Part shown: positions 55,030-63,582 of the stretch, in pieces | Layout of the letters: each line of letters starts with the position of its first letter | Numbering within the stretch: the stretch's first letter is position 1 | Source of the DNA: Actinomycetes bacterium | Lineage (GTDB): Bacteria; Actinomycetota; Actinomycetes; Nanopelagicales; Nanopelagicaceae | Direction: 5' to 3' | Assembly: GCA_025363635.1 (NCBI GenBank) | Contig: JANYDL010000040.1 | Span: 1 to 64,000 of the forward strand | Length of the DNA: 64,000 bases | The notes under the pieces: model-generated | Seen by the model: the letters and a program-made list of their open reading frames with translations, nothing else | Told to the model about the DNA's origin: nothing | The model's database searches: none | Position numbers and translations under genes: made by a program

Positions 55030-56812
55030 TGAAATCTGCTCTGTCAGAGAGCTCGACGTAGGCAATCTCATCGAGAAGTGCAGTGGCACCGTGACGTTCT
55101 TGTGCTGAGAGCAGAACCATTTTCGCTCCCTCTCCCGCAACATTGCCGGCTGAGACAATTCTCATCACCGAAATCTTCGGCACTAGCCCAATCTTGATTG
55201 CAGAAGATGGCGAGAGATAAGAACCAAATGAGCCGGCTAAGAGGACTTGCTGGATATCTCTTTCTTCCAGATTGAATTCTTCTAGTAAAAGTGCCCAACC
55301 CGTGGCGATTGCAGCCTTGGCAAATTGCAATTCACGTACATCTCTTTGCGTTAAGAAGATGGAATCATCGAGATTACCTTCTTCAGAGCCCCAGTCTAGT
55401 ACGAAGATTCGTTCACCTTCTCTGTGGCACAGTCGGGAAGCGAGTGAGGGAGCGACGGATTGTGCAACATCATCTGTGACGAAACGTCCGCTATGGTCGA
55501 GTAGTCCAATCTGCACAAGGACTGCACAAGCATCGACCAATCCTGATCCGCAAATACCAATTGCCGGTGAATCTTCGATCGTGCCTATCACTAGTACACC
55601 ATCGACAATTTTCACTGTTTCAATCGCGCCCGATGCTGCACGTACTCCGCACTTTATAGATGCAGCCTCAAATGCAGGACCAGCGGGGGCTGCGGTAGCC
55701 AAGATCTTCGTGCCATCACCGAGAATAATTTCACAATTTGTGCCAACATCAATAAATAGACGTAGTCGCTTGTCGCGGTCCATGCCAGATGCCAGGGCTC
55801 CCGCGATGATATCGCCCCCCACATAGGCGCCAAGGGAGGGAAGAATGATTGCCTTTGCTTGAGGATGGAGATCTAATCCAAGTTCAGTGGCCGAAACATC
55901 GGGAAATTCTGCGCTCGCCATTATGAAGGGAGCGACACCGAGTGGCTCCGGATCTACACCCAAGAGTAGTTGGACCATTGTTGCGTTGCCTGCAAGAGCG
56001 ACTTCATACACGTGAAGTGGATTGATGTTGGCTTCTTCGCAGACTTCTCGCGTCAATTGGGCCAAGGTGTCTTGAGCAAGCACGCGCAATCGACCTAAGG
56101 CGCTAGGGTCTAGCATCGTTGCACTTATTCTCGTGATTACATCAGCGCCAAAAGGTTGTTGTTTGTTAAGCATAGATTTGACTGCAAGAGGTGTACCTGC
56201 ATTTAAATCCAAGAGAGTCGCCACGACCGTAGTGGTTCCTAAATCGTAAGCAATTCCATAACGTGAAGATGTTGTGTCACCAGCTTCAATGCCGATGAAT
56301 TCTTGATCAATGAAAACAGCGGTGACTTTGAAATGAGATGCTCGCAACATGGTAGGTAAATCGCGAATAGCAGGTAGCGAAAAAAAAGCCTGTATATCTT
56401 CTACGGCATCGAGCACTCGTACTATGTCGGTCCGTTGATCGTGCAAGGTTGGTTCCTCGAGTTCGATGTATCGTTTTTGTACAGCCGGACGAAGGATGAC
56501 CTGTCTTCCAACCCCCACGGTGGCGGCTTTTGGCCGAGTGGTAAGAGCCGGCACACGCATGGAAATATCTGAAGTGGTTCGCACCAAACATGCCAGTCGC
56601 CAGCCGTCAACAATGTCACTTTGCGTGAATGCTCTCAAATCTAGTTTTGCTGGAGGAACATCTCCAGTCGTTATTTGAATCTTGCATTTCTTACATGTTC
56701 CATATCCTCCGCAGGTGGAATCTATTGCGATGCCGTTCCAAGAAGCTGCATCAAATGCGCTCACGCCGGTCGGAACCGTGATGATCTTTTCGATACTGCT
56801 TGAACCATCCAA
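54992..56812 (-). CDS. Corrinoid activation protein (RACo/RamA-like, DUF4445/ASKHA)
   Basis: A protein of at least 606 residues. The N-terminal [2Fe-2S] domain has Cys 34, 40, 43 and 75 (STCGGYGTCKKC, then RLACL). A linker leads to an actin-like ATPase fold (GIAYDLGTTTVVATLLDLN, FIDVGTNCEIILG, GICGSGLVDA, VLLAGSFGSYL). Such proteins reduce oxidised Co(II) corrinoid back to Co(I) at the cost of ATP. TTG 56812 is the first usual start, yet the likely first strand (GRVKLSITSLELDG) begins upstream in frame back to a stop near 56929, and that stretch has no ATG, GTG or TTG. A rare start (CTG, ATT or ATC) is possible. Confidence 0.88.
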   Translation of the reverse strand: MDGSSSIEKIITVPTGVSAFDAASWNGIAIDSTCGGYGTCKKCKIQITTGDVPPAKLDLRAFTQSDIVDGWRLACLVRTTSDISMRVPALTTRPKAATVGVGRQVILRPAVQKRYIELEEPTLHDQRTDIVRVLDAVEDIQAFFSLPAIRDLPTMLRASHFKVTAVFIDQEFIGIEAGDTTSSRYGIAYDLGTTTVVATLLDLNAGTPLAVKSMLNKQQPFGADVITRISATMLDPSALGRLRVLAQDTLAQLTREVCEEANINPLHVYEVALAGNATMVQLLLGVDPEPLGVAPFIMASAEFPDVSATELGLDLHPQAKAIILPSLGAYVGGDIIAGALASGMDRDKRLRLFIDVGTNCEIILGDGTKILATAAPAGPAFEAASIKCGVRAASGAIETVKIVDGVLVIGTIEDSPAIGICGSGLVDACAVLVQIGLLDHSGRFVTDDVAQSVAPSLASRLCHREGERIFVLDWGSEEGNLDDSIFLTQRDVRELQFAKAAIATGWALLLEEFNLEERDIQQVLLAGSFGSYLSPSSAIKIGLVPKISVMRIVSAGNVAGEGAKMVLLSAQERHGATALLDEIAYVELSDRADFNDKFVERLAFPR

Positions 56813-56897
56813 TTCCAGGGAAGTAATGGAAAGCTTTACTCGACCTGTGCCATCATGATCGGGAACAATCGGATCGAAAGCCTTTTCGCGCGCGATG

Positions 56898-57773
56898 CTA
56901 AGCCCCTGACTCTGCAGCAGCTTTGGCTGCTTCTAGAGCACGGAAGCGACTGATCCAATTCCCACCCCAAGGATCCAGGCCGAGCAATAAATCGGTCGCA
57001 CGTACTGCTTCGACAATGTTCGCAGTTCTGGCATCCATCACCGCGCTCGTTAGTCCATGTGACATAGCCGCAGGTAGGAAGGCCGCGTTAACTGCATGTC
57101 GATATGGCAGTCCGAATGAAACATTCGAAGCACCGAGAGTCATATTTAGCCCCCATTTTTCGCGAATCAAATAAATGGTTTCGAGTGTAATTTTTACCGC
57201 CTCAGGATCGGCCCCTACCGTCATCGCTAGAGGGTCGATGACAAGATCCTCGAGCGGAATTCCATATTTCTCAACTGTTCTCACGATCTTTTCCGTGATC
57301 ACCATTCGTTCTGCCGCTGTCGCAGGAATTCCCGTTGCATCATTGGGCAATGCGATGATGACTGCTCCATGTTGCTTGATCAGAGGAAGGATGAGTTCCA
57401 TCCGCTCTTCTTCGCCAGTGACGCTATTTACTAAGGCTTTACCCTGATATGTCTCTAGACCCACTTGAAGCGCTTCAATGATTGATGAATCAATGCAGAT
57501 CGGAAGATCCGTTAGGGATTGGATTTCTTTTATGGCTCTGCCGAGAAGTGCTGGCTCGTCCGTGAGGGGGACCCCCATGTTCACGTCCAGCACATCTGCC
57601 CCGCCATTGACTTGTTGCTCAATGTCAATCGCTAATTGAGATAGATCGTTTGCTCGCAGTTGCGCTTGAAATTTCTTACGTCCTGTTGGGTTGATTCGCT
57701 CACCGATAATGCAAAATGGTTGATCATGCCCAATCGTGACTGTTTTGGTGGCGGACTTCAGAACGGTATGCAT
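56898..57773 (-). CDS. mtgA: Methyl-THF / methylcorrinoid methyltransferase (pterin-binding, MtgA-like)
   Basis: A 291-residue TIM-barrel pterin-binding protein of the MeTr/AcsE/MtgA group. FCIIGERINPTGRKKF, ADVLDVNMGVP, PICIDSS and LGASNVSFGLPYR are the pterin-site motifs. In glycine-betaine demethylation MtgA moves the methyl group from the corrinoid protein to THF. It lies between metF and the corrinoid activator with all other parts present, which supports that direction here. AGGAG lies 7 bases before the ATG. Dihydropteroate synthase is excluded by the GERINPTG and SNVSFGLP motifs. Confidence 0.9.
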   Translation of the reverse strand: MHTVLKSATKTVTIGHDQPFCIIGERINPTGRKKFQAQLRANDLSQLAIDIEQQVNGGADVLDVNMGVPLTDEPALLGRAIKEIQSLTDLPICIDSSIIEALQVGLETYQGKALVNSVTGEEERMELILPLIKQHGAVIIALPNDATGIPATAAERMVITEKIVRTVEKYGIPLEDLVIDPLAMTVGADPEAVKITLETIYLIREKWGLNMTLGASNVSFGLPYRHAVNAAFLPAAMSHGLTSAVMDARTANIVEAVRATDLLLGLDPWGGNWISRFRALEAAKAAAESGA

Positions 57774-57792
57774 TGAGGGCTCCTAAGTGGGT

Positions 57793-58701
57793 TCATGGTT
57801 GCAACTTCTGACGCGGTGTTCTTCCAAGATCTCGCATAAGTCTTTCTAAGGTGTCGTCGTGGCGAAAGTCAGCGATGTGAAGTCCTCGAACATTGGGTTG
57901 AGCAAGTGCATGTAAAGATTGTTCCAGAGTTAATCGGTATGCGGCCTCGCCCTGATCAGAACTTCCCTCAACTCGGTCAATTAGTTCTTGGGGTATATCG
58001 ATTCCCGGAACTTTCTCATTCATAAATTTCATGCCTCGTGATCCGTTGAGAAGTACCACGGTCGGGAGTAGATGCATTTTGGGAACTAGTGTTGCAACGC
58101 CAGAGCAAAACTTTTCTAAGCGGTCTTGATGAAAGCAAATCTGCAATTGAAGAAATTTGGCTCCTGCACGAAACTTTTTGAGAGTTCTCTCGACTCGATA
58201 ATCAAAAGGTGGAGCTCCAGCATTTTCTACTGCTCCAATGTAAAACTGGGGTGCGGGCGAGATTTTACGACCGGAAAGGTAGGTGCCATGTGAAAGCGAT
58301 GAAGCCACGCTTATTGCTTGAGGAGCGTCAAGATCAAAGACTCGACGAGATTCAGGTTCATCTCCTGCAGTCACATCATCGCCGGTCAGAAGAGAAAGAT
58401 TTTCAATTCCATGCAGCGCCGCTCCCATCATGTCTGCTTGAATCGCCAGTCGGTTTTTATCACGACAGACAATCTGCATAATGGGTTCTAAGCCTTGCTC
58501 TTTAATCGCTATAGCCACGGCCATATTAGAAGCATGAGCGTGAGCGGCTGGGTTATCTGTTGCATTAACTGCGTCAAACCAAGGCGAAAGTCGTTGCGCA
58601 GTTGCGATCACCTTCTCCATTCCTGCGCCATCGATCGTCGCAAATTCTGAGGTGTATACATGCCTCGAATCTCCCTCTAGTAATTCTTGAAGACGAGACA
58701 C
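57793..58701 (-). CDS. metF: Methylenetetrahydrofolate reductase
   Basis: A 302-residue MetF TIM-barrel enzyme. YTSEFATIDGAGMEKVIA, VNATDNPAAHAHASNMAVA and SLLTGDDVTAGDEPESRRVFDLD are typical, as is QLQICFHQDRLEKF near the flavin and pterin sites. It starts at a GTG 2 bases after metV. Housekeeping MetF reduces methylene-THF; here, with a betaine methyltransferase supplying methyl-THF, oxidation to methylene-THF is expected (inference). Confidence 0.9.
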   Translation of the reverse strand: MSRLQELLEGDSRHVYTSEFATIDGAGMEKVIATAQRLSPWFDAVNATDNPAAHAHASNMAVAIAIKEQGLEPIMQIVCRDKNRLAIQADMMGAALHGIENLSLLTGDDVTAGDEPESRRVFDLDAPQAISVASSLSHGTYLSGRKISPAPQFYIGAVENAGAPPFDYRVERTLKKFRAGAKFLQLQICFHQDRLEKFCSGVATLVPKMHLLPTVVLLNGSRGMKFMNEKVPGIDIPQELIDRVEGSSDQGEAAYRLTLEQSLHALAQPNVRGLHIADFRHDDTLERLMRDLGRTPRQKLQP

Positions 58702-58703
58702 TT

Positions 58704-59087
58704 TTACTCACCAACACACTGATCTGCGATGTTCCAACCTGCTGGCACTTGTCGATCTCGGCGAGTGACCAGATTGATCCACGAAGAAGTTCCTTTAAGT
58801 CGCATATCCACTGGAGGGCGCAGTTCGTTGTAGTGATCCCGCCATGCCTGGGGAAGTGGAAGCGATTCTTTTCGCTCGTAAGCCTTAGCCCAGACGCACT
58901 GCATCTCAGGATTGACTTCGCAATTGCCGTCTTCTCGTACCCCGCCGCATGGACCGTTTCGAAGAGTTTTTGGACATGTCATTGGGCAAGTCATTCCTGT
59001 TGAATGCAATACGCATTGCCCGCACATTCTGCAATCCCAAATGGGTTGTTTGATCGCGTGTTCAATTATTGGAAGGAGTTTTGGCAT
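58704..59087 (-). CDS. metV: MetV-like Cys-rich partner of MetF
   Basis: A 127-residue protein with many cysteines: DCRMCGQCVLHSTGMTCPMT, CPKTLRNGPCGGVREDGNCE and MQCVWAKAYER. This is the methylene-THF reductase C-terminal (MetV) family, known from acetogens as a partner of MetF that carries an iron-sulfur cluster or Zn. It is placed directly before metF. Its presence suggests a MetVF complex that uses an electron partner other than NAD(P)H alone. Confidence 0.88.
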   Translation of the reverse strand: MPKLLPIIEHAIKQPIWDCRMCGQCVLHSTGMTCPMTCPKTLRNGPCGGVREDGNCEVNPEMQCVWAKAYERKESLPLPQAWRDHYNELRPPVDMRLKGTSSWINLVTRRDRQVPAGWNIADQCVGE

Positions 59088-59094
59088 CTATGTG

Positions 59095-59754
59095 TTAGAC
59101 CGAAGCGCGCTGTTTCTTAATTAATTCTTTAGCCAACCGCACAGCTGTTGATGCATCCGCCGCGTAACCATCAGCACCGACCGCATCGGCATATTCCTGT
59201 GTTACAGGAGCACCGCCCACCATAATGATGAGTCCTTCTCTCAGTCCCGCTTTCGTTATTTCATGGATATTCACTTTAAACATTGGCATTGTGGTTGTAA
59301 GAAATGCGGACATTCCAAGAATGTCTGGCTTATGTTCTGCAATTGCGGCTACAAATTTCTCGGGAGCAACCTGCACCCCCAAATCAATGACATTAAATCC
59401 AGCGCCTTCGAGCATAATATTGACTAGATTCTTCCCAATATCGTGAACGTCACCCTTAACGGTGCCCATCACAAACGTTCCCACGGTTTCTGCCCCAGTA
59501 TCAGCAAGGAGTGGTCGTAGAACATTGAGAGCACCTGCCATTGCTTTTCCGGCGATTAACATTTCTGGAACGAAGTAGTCGCCTCGTTCAAAACGAGACC
59601 CAACTTCTTCCAGTGAAGGAATAAGAGCCTCAAAAAGTATTGTGTCTGGACCCATGCCAGAAGCAAGCGCCTCTTGAGTAAGTGCTAGAACTCTAGGCGC
59701 ATTGCCGAGAAGAGTTTCGTCATAGAGTCCTTTGATAATTTCATCATGCGTCAT
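59095..59754 (-). CDS. mtgC: Corrinoid (B12-binding) methyl carrier protein, MtgC/MtbC-like
   Basis: A 219-residue protein. An N-terminal helical cap (DEIIKGLYDETLLGNAPRVL, then EALIPSLEEVGSRFERGDYF) is followed by a cobalamin-binding Rossmann domain. Asp102-x-His104-x-x-Gly107 in GDVHDIGKN holds the axial cobalt ligand His104. MVGGAPVTQEYADAVGADGY is the nucleotide-tail region. It accepts a methyl group from the MttB-family protein and gives it to MtgA. It overlaps the IclR stop by 4 bases (ATGA). Confidence 0.93.
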   Translation of the reverse strand: MTHDEIIKGLYDETLLGNAPRVLALTQEALASGMGPDTILFEALIPSLEEVGSRFERGDYFVPEMLIAGKAMAGALNVLRPLLADTGAETVGTFVMGTVKGDVHDIGKNLVNIMLEGAGFNVIDLGVQVAPEKFVAAIAEHKPDILGMSAFLTTTMPMFKVNIHEITKAGLREGLIIMVGGAPVTQEYADAVGADGYAADASTAVRLAKELIKKQRASV

Positions 59755-60518
59755 GCTGCGCCCACCTTTTTCTCATCATCGGTATGTGCTCGATCAATTT
59801 CCGAGATAATCAAATTGCCTATCTCTCTAAATTGTTTTGCGGTAAGACGTGGAGAAGGCGCTGAAATTGAAATGGAACCTAGGATCATTCCATCCGTCTC
59901 CCTTATTGGAGCCGCAATCGCCACCAAACCTTCTTCTAATTCATCATCGATCGTGGCATAACCTTGACGACGTACTACTTCTAGTTCTTCAAGTAGTCGC
60001 GCGCGAGAGGTAATACTTTTTGGTGCGCGTTTTTCCAATTTACCAGCCGGAATTTTTACCGCGCCATAGGCAAGGAGCACCTTGCCTAATGCCGAACAGT
60101 GGTAGGGAACGTTTGCACCAATCCAATTGGTAGCGCCCAATAAATAGCGACCATCTACTTGGTCGATGAGTTCGACAAAACCATTTCCTGCAATAGCGAG
60201 ATTGGCTGTCTCGCCTGTTTTCTTCGCTAGGGATTCGAGTATCGGTCTCATCCGTGTGACAAGATCTAGTTCTTGATTTCTCTGCCTCGCAAATCGATTG
60301 ATCACCGGACCTGAAAAGTAGGCACCTGTCTTATCTCGCTTGATCAACCCCTGTCGTTCAAGCGCTGCGAGAAGTCTGGATGTTGTGCTCTTGGGTAATT
60401 CGTGAGCGCTCGATAACTGGCTCAATAGTGGCGGATGATCCGCTTCTAAAATGTGAATGAGAAGTGAGCTAGCTCGATCAATAGCTTGAACACCACTAGG
60501 GACCGATTCCTTCGCCAA
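59751..60518 (-). CDS. IclR-family regulator of the corrinoid operon
   Basis: Start chosen at TTG 60518, with GGAGG 7 bases upstream on the minus strand; an earlier in-frame TTG at 60536 precedes that site. The product has 255 residues. Winged helix: LSSAHELPKSTTSRLLAALE. Effector domain: ALGKVLLAYGA, then YATIDDELEEGLVAIAAPI. It is first in the operon with the corrinoid genes and divergent from the methyltransferase gene. A perfect palindrome lies between them. Its ligand may be betaine or a product of it (inference). Confidence 0.9.
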   Translation of the reverse strand: MAKESVPSGVQAIDRASSLLIHILEADHPPLLSQLSSAHELPKSTTSRLLAALERQGLIKRDKTGAYFSGPVINRFARQRNQELDLVTRMRPILESLAKKTGETANLAIAGNGFVELIDQVDGRYLLGATNWIGANVPYHCSALGKVLLAYGAVKIPAGKLEKRAPKSITSRARLLEELEVVRRQGYATIDDELEEGLVAIAAPIRETDGMILGSISISAPSPRLTAKQFREIGNLIISEIDRAHTDDEKKVGAA

Positions 60519-60541
60519 GACAGGACCTCCGCTCAATTCGC

Positions 60542-60566
60542 AAGTGTTCCATAATATGGAACACTT
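60542..60566. promoter_or_regulatory. Perfect palindromic operator, probable IclR site
   Basis: Arms AAGTGTTCCAT (60542-60552) and ATGGAACACTT (60556-60566) are perfect inverted repeats around AAT. The TTCCA/TGGAA arms resemble known IclR-family operators. A TATTCT -10-like element at 60584-60589 would put the -35 in the right arm, so binding could control the methyltransferase promoter as well as the regulator's own. Confidence 0.8.
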
Positions 60567-60624
60567 GTTCCACGTTCTTAGCGTATTCTCGGAACCGTCT
60601 CAGGTCAATACATCGGAGGTCCAT

Positions 60625-62064
60625 GTGTTTAAGAATCGAATGCCTCGTTACGAGATTATGAGCGAGGAATCCATGTCGGTGCTCGACGCGGGCTGGCGTC
60701 GTATTGTTTCTGAAATTGGAATCGAGTTCATGAGCCCATGGGCGCTAGAAGTTCTGCGCGAAGCTGGTCAAACCGTAGAGGGCGACAACGTCAAGTTTGA
60801 CCCGGATTGGATTGTTAAACAGATTGCGAAAGCGCCGCAGGAATTTGATCTGCGTGCACGCAATCCACAGCACAATGTCCATATTGGTGGCGACTCAATG
60901 GTATTCGGCGGGGTATATGGACCGCCTTTCGTCCGCGAAGGAAGTGTGCGACGCGATGCAACTTTTCAAGACTATGAGAATTTTTGCAAACTTGCACAAT
61001 CATTTGACGCCCTCGACAGCGTCGGTGGAGTGGTCTGCGAGCCAAATGATCTCTCACTAGATTCTCGTCACCTCGACATGGCATTTGCAGCGGCCACGTT
61101 GACTGACAAGTTCTTCATGGGAAATGTTGTCACCGCTGAGAATGCAAAAGACGTCATTCGAATGGCTGAAATTCTTCACGGAGGTCGATCAGCGATAGAG
61201 GAAACTCCCGCTTTGATATCTCTCATCAATTGCAATTCTCCCCTTCGCTGGGATGATCGCATGTTGGATTCGCTACGTGAATATGCGATGGCTGGACAAC
61301 CGGTGGTTGTCACTCCGTTTTTGCTGATGGGCGCAATGAGTCCAGTGACAATTCCTTCGACGCTCGCTCAACAAATTGCCGAGGCTCTTTCGGGTATCGC
61401 GTTGGTACAACTCTTGCGACCCGGTGTGCCGGTCGTATTCGGTTCATTTCTTTCAAATATCGATATGCAATCTGGATCCCCTCAATTTGGAACACCTGAA
61501 TCAGGAATTGGACTTCTCTGCACGGGTCAAATCGCTCGTCATTTCAAGTTGCCTTTTAGAGGAGGCGGAGGTCTCAATTCATCGCAGACCGTAGATGCTC
61601 AATCTGCATATCAAACGATGATGACGATGATGCCCACATTTTTAGCAGGTACAAACTGGGTGATGCACACAGCTGGTTGGTTAGAAGGCGGACTCGTCTC
61701 CTCATATGACAAATTCATTCTGGACGTTGAGATTTTGCAATCGTTGATGGTGGAATTTACGCCCCTAGAATTTACCGAGTCTTCATTGGCCTTCGATGCT
61801 CACCTTGAGGTTGGACACGGTGGGCATTTCCTAGGTGCCGCTCACACGATGGATCGATTCCGCGATTGCTTCTATCGCCCCTTCCTCACAAATAGCGATA
61901 ATTATGAGCGCTGGACGCGGCTTGGTGCACGAGATACGAGAGCACGTGCTGAGGAGATTTGGAAGAAGAAATTGGAAGATTACGTCCTGCCCGAGATGGA
62001 CCCACAAATTTTAGGTGAATTGACTGAATTTGTCTCCATGCGGAAGAGTCAACTCGATGGTTAG
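60625..62064 (+). CDS. mtgB: MttB-family methyltransferase, non-pyrrolysine (glycine betaine MtgB type)
   Basis: Start chosen at GTG 60625, which has GGAGGT 4 bases upstream; the frame is open to 60544, inside the operator. The product has 479 residues with no in-frame stop, so it needs no pyrrolysine. MPRYEIMSEESM, LDAGWRRIVSEIGIEFM and the later MDRFRDCFYRPFLTN match the family. MtgB in Desulfitobacterium moves a methyl of glycine betaine to a corrinoid protein. The neighbours here (corrinoid protein, MtgA, activator, dimethylglycine dehydrogenase, ProV-like ATPase) favour glycine betaine over trimethylamine, proline betaine or carnitine, which homologues also use. Confidence 0.9.
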   Translation: MFKNRMPRYEIMSEESMSVLDAGWRRIVSEIGIEFMSPWALEVLREAGQTVEGDNVKFDPDWIVKQIAKAPQEFDLRARNPQHNVHIGGDSMVFGGVYGPPFVREGSVRRDATFQDYENFCKLAQSFDALDSVGGVVCEPNDLSLDSRHLDMAFAAATLTDKFFMGNVVTAENAKDVIRMAEILHGGRSAIEETPALISLINCNSPLRWDDRMLDSLREYAMAGQPVVVTPFLLMGAMSPVTIPSTLAQQIAEALSGIALVQLLRPGVPVVFGSFLSNIDMQSGSPQFGTPESGIGLLCTGQIARHFKLPFRGGGGLNSSQTVDAQSAYQTMMTMMPTFLAGTNWVMHTAGWLEGGLVSSYDKFILDVEILQSLMVEFTPLEFTESSLAFDAHLEVGHGGHFLGAAHTMDRFRDCFYRPFLTNSDNYERWTRLGARDTRARAEEIWKKKLEDYVLPEMDPQILGELTEFVSMRKSQLDG

Positions 62065-62088
62065 CGCGCAATGAGCGTGGGAAGTTTG

Positions 62089-63582
62089 ATGGCTGCGACT
62101 TTGTTTATCGACGGGAAGTGGAGAGCATCGTCTGCTGGCCGAATCCACGAAGTGAGAAGTCCTCATGATGGCTCTCTCGTCACAACCGTTGACGAAGCTA
62201 GCGCGGCCGATGTCGAAGACGCGATAGATGCGGCGAGAAAATCATTTGATTCGGGAGTTTTTGCTTGCTGGAGTTGGAGAGAAAGAAGTGAATTAGTCGG
62301 AAGAATTGCAGATTTACTTGAACGTGATGCCAAACTCATCGCCAAAAAAGAAAGTGACGATACAGGGAAACGTTTAATAGAGGCAGAATACGATGTCGCC
62401 GATGTGGTTGCTACCTTTCGACATTTTGCCGCCCTTGGTGAAAAACATGACGATCATATAGTCGATGTTGGTTTAGCACATGTAACGAGTCGAATCGTTA
62501 GTGAACCTATTGGCGTTTGCTCGCTTATTGGTCCTTGGAATTACCCACTATTGCAAATTGCTTGGAAAGTTGCGCCCGCCTTGGTTGCTGGCTGTTCATT
62601 CATTCTTAAGCCGAGTGAGTTGACTCCAGAAAGTGCGATTCACTTGATGCAGCTCGTTGAGGAGGCCGGAACTCCACTTGGTGTGGCTAATCTAATTCTT
62701 GGACCGGGATCTGTTGTCGGGTACGCGCTCACCACAGATCCGCGCATTGACATGGTTTCATTTACTGGGGGATTGAGTACGGGTAAAACGATTATGGTCG
62801 GTGCTGCGCCCACGATAAAGAGATTAGCTCTCGAGCTCGGCGGAAAAAATCCACATATTATTTTTGCTGATGCTGATCTTGAGGCCGCAATTGATAACGC
62901 AGTTACCGGTGCCTTCCTGCACTCGGGCCAAGTTTGTTCTGCGGGTACACGGTTGATTGTTGAGCGTTCAGTTCACGATCAGGTAGTTTCAGAGATAGTG
63001 AGAAGAGCAAAGGAAATTCGATTAGGCGGACCCGAAGATTTGAGCGCCGAAACTGGTCCATTGATTAGTCAAAGCCATTTCAAGAGCGTCGAAAATTACG
63101 TGGCAAAAGGTGTAGCAGAAGGTGCTCGACTGCTGGTTGGCGGGGTGCGTGCGAATCGAGAAGACCTCGTCAATGGTTGGTATTTCTTGCCCACCGTGTT
63201 CGATGGATGCACGACGGATATGTATTGCGTACAAGAAGAATCATTTGGACCGATTATGACGGTGGAAGTTTTTGATTCAGAAAGAGAAGCGATCGCTCTA
63301 GGAAACGACACAATTTTTGGTCTCTCAGGAGGTGTATGGAGTCGCGACCTCGAAAAAGCTGCACGCGTTGCAGCCGGCCTTCGACACGGAACGATCTGGG
63401 TGAATGACTATGGTCCATATCGTCCTGCGGCCGAATGGGGCGGCTATAAACAATCGGGTAATGGTCGGGAACTTGGATCCCACGGTTTATCCGAATACCT
63501 TGAAATAAAGCATATTTGGACCAACAATTCACCTAGTAAATCAGGTTGGTTTCATGATTCATCAGGGGGAGATGTCCAATGA
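62089..63582 (+). CDS. Aldehyde dehydrogenase, betaine-aldehyde type
   Basis: Start chosen at ATG 62089 with GGGAAG 5 bases upstream; ATG 62071 has no ribosome site. The product has 497 residues. Glu249 in LELGG and Cys283 in SGQVCSAG are the catalytic pair; [17 protein letters not shown] is the cofactor region. The [13 protein letters not shown] start and [18 protein letters not shown] end fit betaine aldehyde dehydrogenases. It would turn betaine aldehyde (from choline) into glycine betaine for the methyltransferase 24 bases upstream. 4-Trimethylaminobutyraldehyde dehydrogenase is an alternative. Confidence 0.85.
   Translation: MAATLFIDGKWRASSAGRIHEVRSPHDGSLVTTVDEASAADVEDAIDAARKSFDSGVFACWSWRERSELVGRIADLLERDAKLIAKKESDDTGKRLIEAEYDVADVVATFRHFAALGEKHDDHIVDVGLAHVTSRIVSEPIGVCSLIGPWNYPLLQIAWKVAPALVAGCSFILKPSELTPESAIHLMQLVEEAGTPLGVANLILGPGSVVGYALTTDPRIDMVSFTGGLSTGKTIMVGAAPTIKRLALELGGKNPHIIFADADLEAAIDNAVTGAFLHSGQVCSAGTRLIVERSVHDQVVSEIVRRAKEIRLGGPEDLSAETGPLISQSHFKSVENYVAKGVAEGARLLVGGVRANREDLVNGWYFLPTVFDGCTTDMYCVQEESFGPIMTVEVFDSEREAIALGNDTIFGLSGGVWSRDLEKAARVAAGLRHGTIWVNDYGPYRPAAEWGGYKQSGNGRELGSHGLSEYLEIKHIWTNNSPSKSGWFHDSSGGDVQ

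Noticed and set aside
56898-57773. Dihydropteroate synthase (folP)
   Set aside because: The GERINPTG and SNVSFGLP motifs and the corrinoid operon fit methyltransferases of the MeTr group.
60625-62064. Pyrrolysine-containing trimethylamine methyltransferase (true MttB)
   Set aside because: The reading frame has no internal TAG and no pyl genes are seen; it is the non-pyrrolysine branch.
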